A stretch of 64,000 nt of DNA from an uncultured Acidobacteriaceae bacterium. GTDB lineage: Bacteria > Acidobacteriota > Terriglobia > Terriglobales > Acidobacteriaceae. Both the position numbers and the translations under genes were made by a program. Below, in pieces: positions 60,459-64,000 of the stretch; position 1 is the first letter of the stretch; the number at the start of each line of letters is the position of its first letter. The DNA lies in contig CALFMO010000007.1 in NCBI GenBank assembly GCA_937879855.1, positions 1-64,000 on the forward strand, written 5' to 3'. The notes under the pieces are model-generated. The model worked only from the letters and a program-made list of their open reading frames with translations, did no database searches and was not told the DNA's origin.

Positions 60459-60487
60459 AAGCCGTCCCTCGAGGGGCGGCTTCTTTA
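60459..60487 (+). terminator. Intrinsic terminator
   Basis: AAGCCGTCCC and GGGGCGGCTT form a 10-bp stem (one G-T pair) with loop TCGA, followed by TTCTTT. It ends the transcript of the large exported protein. Confidence 0.78.
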
Positions 60488-60500
60488 TTGCAGAACGCAG

Positions 60501-60546
60501 AGTCGAGCTGCGCTCGACGGACAGCCGAGGCGGCTGTCCCCACATT
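60501..60546. repeat. REP-like dispersed palindrome
   Basis: AGTCGAGCTGCGCTCGACGG then ACAGCCGAGGCGGCTGTCCC and CACATT. It is the most complete copy in the window: two palindromes in tandem, as at 43.8 kb. Confidence 0.8.
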
Positions 60547-60570
60547 TTGCTGTTGGCCGAGCGCTTCGAA

Positions 60571-62118
60571 TTACGCCCAGTAGGTGCGGTCGAGGCTGCG
60601 GTATTGGATGGCTTCGGCGATGTGTTTGGGCTCGAGGTTGGGGGATTGTTCCAAGTCGGCGACGGTGCGGGCTACTTTCAGGATACGGTCATGGGCGCGG
60701 GCGCTCAGGCCTTGCTGGGTCATGGCGCGTTCGAGGAGGCGTTCGCAGTCGGCGGAGAGTTCGCAGAAGGTGCGGATGTGGCGCGACGACATTTGGGCGT
60801 TGCAGTAAAGCTTTTCGCGGGAGGTGGCGAAGCGTTGCAGTTGGGTCTGGCGGGCGCGGACTACGCGTTCGCGAATTTTGGCTGAGCTTTCCGGCTCGTG
60901 AGTGGAGCGCATTTCCTTGTAGTTCACGGCGGGCACGTCGATGTGGATGTCGATGCGGTCCATGAGCGGGCCGGAGATTTTGGAGACGTAACGCTGGATC
61001 ATCGGAGTGGTGCACTGGCAGTCGCGAGTGCGGTCGTTGTGAAAGCCGCAGGGGCATGGGTTCATGGCCGCGGCTAGCATAAAGCGGGCGGGGAAAGTTA
61101 GTGACATCGAAGCGCGCGCGATGCTGACTGTGCCGTCTTCGAGCGGCTGACGAAGAACTTCGAGCACGTTGCGGGGGAATTCGGGGAGTTCGTCGAGAAA
61201 AAGCAGGCCGTTGTGGGCTAGCGAAACTTCGCCGGGGCGCGGGATGACGCCGCCGCCGATCAGTCCGGCGTCAGAGATGGTGTGATGCGGCGAGCGGTAA
61301 GGGCGCGTTCCGACCAGGCCGCTGCCCTGCTCGAGAACTCCCGCGACGCTGTGAATCTTTGTTGTTTCCAGCGCTTCTTCAAATGTGAAAGGCGGCAGGA
61401 TGGTGGGCATGCGCTTGGCGAGCATTGTCTTGCCTGAGCCCGGCGGGCCGATCATGAGGATGTTGTGGCCTCCGGCGCAGGCGATTTCGATGGCGCGCTT
61501 GGCGGTTTGCTGGCCGCGGACGTCTTTGAAGTCGACGAAGAATTGCTGGGATTCGCGGAGGAGCGAGTCGCCGTCGGCCTTGATGGGGACGATGCCATTG
61601 CCCGAGTTGACGAAGTGAATCACATCGAGCAGGGAGCGCACGGGATACACATCGAGGCCGGAGACCATGGCGGCTTCTTTGGCGTTGGCTTCGGGGACGA
61701 CCATGCGAGAAATTTTTTGTCCGCGGGCTTCGATGGCGATGGGGAGAGCACCGCGCACCCCGCGCACGCCACCGTCGAGCGAGAGTTCGCCGACGAAGAG
61801 GCAGTCCGGCATTTCCTTTTTGGTGAGACCGCCGTAGGCTCCGACGATACCGAGCGCCATGGGCAGGTCAAACCCGGAACCTTCTTTCTTGATGTCGGCG
61901 GGAGCGAGATTGATGGTGATGTGCGTGGGCGGGATATCGTAACCGCAGTTCTTGAGCGCGGCGCGAACGCGGTCACGGCTTTCGCGGACGGCAGCGTCGG
62001 GCAGGCCCACGGTGTGGAAGTGGTCCTGATCGCACTTGATGCCGGAGCAGTCGACTTCGACCTGAATGATGTTGGCGTCGATGCCGTAGACGGCGGCGCT
62101 AAGAGTTTTGTAGAGCAT
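60571..62118 (-). CDS. comM: ComM/YifB family Mg-chelatase-like AAA+ ATPase
   Basis: A 515-residue cytoplasmic protein. The N-terminal ~180 residues are a Lon-protease-like (S16-fold) domain ([53 protein letters not shown]). The AAA+ domain has Walker [12 protein letters not shown] (Lys230), Walker [11 protein letters not shown], and sensor 2-type [21 protein letters not shown]...CxC zinc-like cluster ([17 protein letters not shown]) follows Walker B. The C-terminal Mg-chelatase domain has [20 protein letters not shown]. In competent bacteria ComM is a helicase that helps incoming DNA recombine with the chromosome. A role here in natural transformation is inferred from the family. Confidence 0.96.
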   Translation of the reverse strand: MLYKTLSAAVYGIDANIIQVEVDCSGIKCDQDHFHTVGLPDAAVRESRDRVRAALKNCGYDIPPTHITINLAPADIKKEGSGFDLPMALGIVGAYGGLTKKEMPDCLFVGELSLDGGVRGVRGALPIAIEARGQKISRMVVPEANAKEAAMVSGLDVYPVRSLLDVIHFVNSGNGIVPIKADGDSLLRESQQFFVDFKDVRGQQTAKRAIEIACAGGHNILMIGPPGSGKTMLAKRMPTILPPFTFEEALETTKIHSVAGVLEQGSGLVGTRPYRSPHHTISDAGLIGGGVIPRPGEVSLAHNGLLFLDELPEFPRNVLEVLRQPLEDGTVSIARASMSLTFPARFMLAAAMNPCPCGFHNDRTRDCQCTTPMIQRYVSKISGPLMDRIDIHIDVPAVNYKEMRSTHEPESSAKIRERVVRARQTQLQRFATSREKLYCNAQMSSRHIRTFCELSADCERLLERAMTQQGLSARAHDRILKVARTVADLEQSPNLEPKHIAEAIQYRSLDRTYWA

Positions 62119-62250
62119 GTGGCAGTTCCCACCCTTCGACTTCGCTCAGGGCAGGTTTTCTCGCAAAGGATGCGAGAAATGGGGCACCCGGACACACGAG
62201 GTCCTGAGGGTGCCAGATACCTACCTTAGGCGTTGAGGCGCGGTGCTGGC

Positions 62251-62266
62251 TGTGACGGATGTCACG
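62251..62266. promoter_or_regulatory. Crp/Fnr-family operator-like palindrome (one mismatch)
   Basis: TGTGACGGATGTCACG matches TGTGA-N6-TCACA except for the last base. It lies between the divergent comM (start 62118) and the sensor-kinase gene (start 62447). The rest of this ~330-bp region shows part of a dispersed string (CCCTTCGACTTCGCTCAGGG near 62132) and no gene. Confidence 0.5.
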
Positions 62267-62446
62267 AGCTCCTGTGGAAAACAGCGGAGCCTCAGCAGTA
62301 AAGCCGGCACCGTTTGTCGCAGTCTATTTGACGCGGCTAAACCTGCATTAAGTTTCGGTTTTCAGGAATCAAGATGTCTAACCCTGCGGTGACTGGGGTG
62401 CGCGTATAGAATGTACGGTGGCTGTCCCAGAATCGGTAGTTCCCTC

Positions 62447-64000
62447 ATGAATTCGGATCCCCCTAACGCGTCGGGCACACCCCGCTCTCCTGACCATCTG
62501 GAACGGGAAGAATCGCAATTGTGGCGCTGGGCTCTAGGTTTCATGGTCGTGCTGGCCGTGGCGCTGGCGGGGCTGTTGTGGGAGCGGCTGGAAAACATTC
62601 CGTTTCAACTTCGCGCCATTCCCATCGGCATTCTGGTTTTGTCGATCCTGTTTGCGGTGTATGCCTACGGGCGGCGGCGCGAAGTCAGCGAACTCAAAGG
62701 GCTGCTACACGGGCTGCAGGATCGCGTTGGGGTCGCGCCATCGGAAGAGCAACTCGACCAGTTGAGCCAGGTGATCCTGCGCTCGCAGCGCAACTTCAAG
62801 GAGTTGATCGATTCGTTCGATGATCCGGCGTGTGCTGCCTCGCTGGATGGCACGCTGCGGACGGTTAACAAGCGGATCACCGAGATCACCGGCGTGACTT
62901 ATTCCGAATTGATCGGGCACAAGATCTACGACTTCATCGATGAGCCTACGCAAGGGGAATTGGAGCGCAACCTGGGACGTTTTCTGGAAAAAAGACGATG
63001 GTCGGGAACGGTGCAGGTTCGGTTCAAGAACAGTTCGAGGCCCCGCTATTTTGAGTGCGTACTGAACGGAATTGTGAAAGGCGATGAGGTGGTGGGCGCG
63101 AGCATGCTTGGGCGCGACGTAACCGAGCAGCGTGAGAAGGAAATGCGCTTCACCGACTTGTTCGAGACTCTGCAGGAGGGAGTTTACTTCAGCACTCCCG
63201 ACGGGCGTTTGCTGGACGCTAATCCCGCGCTGGTAAACATGCTGGGATATGTTGAAAAAGGAGAACTCCTGGCCGCGGAGGTTGAAGCATTGAATTTCGA
63301 TGCCGGTCAACCGGTGCTGGGGCGGGCGGTGGACGACCGTGGGGGCGTGCGTACGCGGGAGATCAAACTGCGGCGCAAGGATGGATCGGCTGCGATCTTT
63401 CTGGATTCGTCGCGGGCGGTGTGGGACACGTCGGGGAACATTATCCGTTACCAGGGAACGCTGGTGGACATCACCGAGAAGCGGAAGATGGAGCGGCAAC
63501 TGGAACAGCAGGACGAGTTCCGCAGCCGGCTGCTGGAGAGTTTCCCCGACCTGATTCTGGTGGCGGACCTGGAGGAGCGCTATACGTTTGTCAGTTCGCG
63601 GGCGCGCGAGCTTCTGGGCTACGAGCCGCACGAGATGCTGGGGAAAAAAATCTCGGAAATAGAAGATCATTCGCCGGAAATGGCTTCGCTATACCACACA
63701 GTGGTTTCCGGGAAGCAGGCCTTCGCGTCGGCGGAGTATGCCGCACGACACCGGGATGGAAGCTGGCGGACGATCCGCGCGGCCGGCAGCCAGTTGGTGG
63801 ATGCGGAGGGGAAGATCAGTGGAGTAATTTTCTCGGTACGGGATATTACGGTGGAACGAAAGCTGGAACAGCAGATCGTGCAAAGCGAGCGTTTAGCAGC
63901 GATGGGCGCGATGATTGGCGGGGTCGCCCACGAACTGAACAACCCGCTGACCAGCATTATGGGCGTAAGCGAACTGCTGCAAGATACTGAGACCAACGAA
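62447..64000 (+). CDS. Membrane sensor histidine kinase with three PAS domains, cut by the window end
   Basis: The frame is open for 518 codons from ATG 62447 to the window end without stop. Two membrane helices near the N-terminus (LGFMVVLAVALAGLLWERL and AIPIGILVLSILFAVYAYG) enclose a very short periplasmic loop, so sensing is probably cytoplasmic. Three PAS domains follow: SLDGTLRTVNKRITEITGVT, GRLLDANPALVNMLGYVEKG, and FVSSRARELLGYEPHEMLGK. The last visible part is HisKA: RLAAMGAMIGGVAHELNNPL, with the phosphorylated His. The HATPase domain would lie beyond the window. It may be controlled by the Crp-type site upstream. Confidence 0.88.
   Translation, partial: MNSDPPNASGTPRSPDHLEREESQLWRWALGFMVVLAVALAGLLWERLENIPFQLRAIPIGILVLSILFAVYAYGRRREVSELKGLLHGLQDRVGVAPSEEQLDQLSQVILRSQRNFKELIDSFDDPACAASLDGTLRTVNKRITEITGVTYSELIGHKIYDFIDEPTQGELERNLGRFLEKRRWSGTVQVRFKNSSRPRYFECVLNGIVKGDEVVGASMLGRDVTEQREKEMRFTDLFETLQEGVYFSTPDGRLLDANPALVNMLGYVEKGELLAAEVEALNFDAGQPVLGRAVDDRGGVRTREIKLRRKDGSAAIFLDSSRAVWDTSGNIIRYQGTLVDITEKRKMERQLEQQDEFRSRLLESFPDLILVADLEERYTFVSSRARELLGYEPHEMLGKKISEIEDHSPEMASLYHTVVSGKQAFASAEYAARHRDGSWRTIRAAGSQLVDAEGKISGVIFSVRDITVERKLEQQIVQSERLAAMGAMIGGVAHELNNPLTSIMGVSELLQDTETNE

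Overview
The window reads as a chromosomal segment of an Acidobacteriota (Terriglobia-type) soil bacterium. The taxonomic call is an inference from gene content: an Oar-like TonB-dependent receptor with a carboxypeptidase-regulatory N-terminus, a DUF2950/DUF3300 pair, PEGA-domain and paired-CXXCH proteins, a K+-independent membrane pyrophosphatase, many secreted proteins of unknown function, and dispersed short palindromic repeats. No rRNA or CRISPR array is visible. One tRNA (Asn, GTT) is present.

Layout. (1) 1-4.4 kb: single-gene units (lincosamide-nucleotidyltransferase-like protein, lipoprotein, TonB-C protein, S41 peptidase), each followed or flanked by a copy of a ~32-bp motif in the same orientation. 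(2) 4,466-27,925: a 23.4-kb integrative element. A 29-bp perfect direct repeat of the tRNA-Asn 3' end marks the left end, and a tyrosine integrase abuts the intact tRNA at the right end. Its main intact cargo is a bacteriophytochrome operon on the minus strand (heme oxygenase, bacteriophytochrome, receiver protein, REC-PAS-PAS histidine kinase), with the last three genes overlapping by ATGA. The rest is a mix of intact and decaying genes: a LuxR-type regulator with an in-frame amber codon, a histidine kinase cut head-to-head against a lectin-like propeller fragment, a secreted protein with a one-base frameshift, a ligase fragment, an excisionase-like stub, a zinc-finger gene with an amber codon, and several secreted or membrane operons of unknown role. 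(3) 28-47 kb: core-like genes: prolyl oligopeptidase, a serine hydrolase, PEGA protein, DUF2950/DUF3300, a tetraheme cytochrome, PAP2 phosphatase, membrane pyrophosphatase, a pair of related coiled-coil secreted proteins, Rho and an omega-like protein. (4) 47.5-54 kb: a large TonB-dependent receptor, then a second cluster of small single genes separated by the same ~32-bp motif, now in the opposite orientation. (5) 54-64 kb: a CoA transferase, a PilT-like ATPase, a secreted protein, ComM and a PAS-domain sensor kinase that runs off the window.

How parts work together. The phytochrome operon forms a plausible complete light-signalling chain: heme oxygenase makes biliverdin, the phytochrome binds it through an N-terminal Cys and signals through a His kinase domain, and the receiver protein and hybrid kinase relay the signal. 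The output is not obvious locally, because the neighbouring LuxR-type regulator and its kinase are damaged. Three near-perfect TGTGA-N6-TCACA palindromes suggest control by a Crp/Fnr-family regulator at the DUF3300/cytochrome divergent region, upstream of the CoA transferase and between comM and the sensor kinase.
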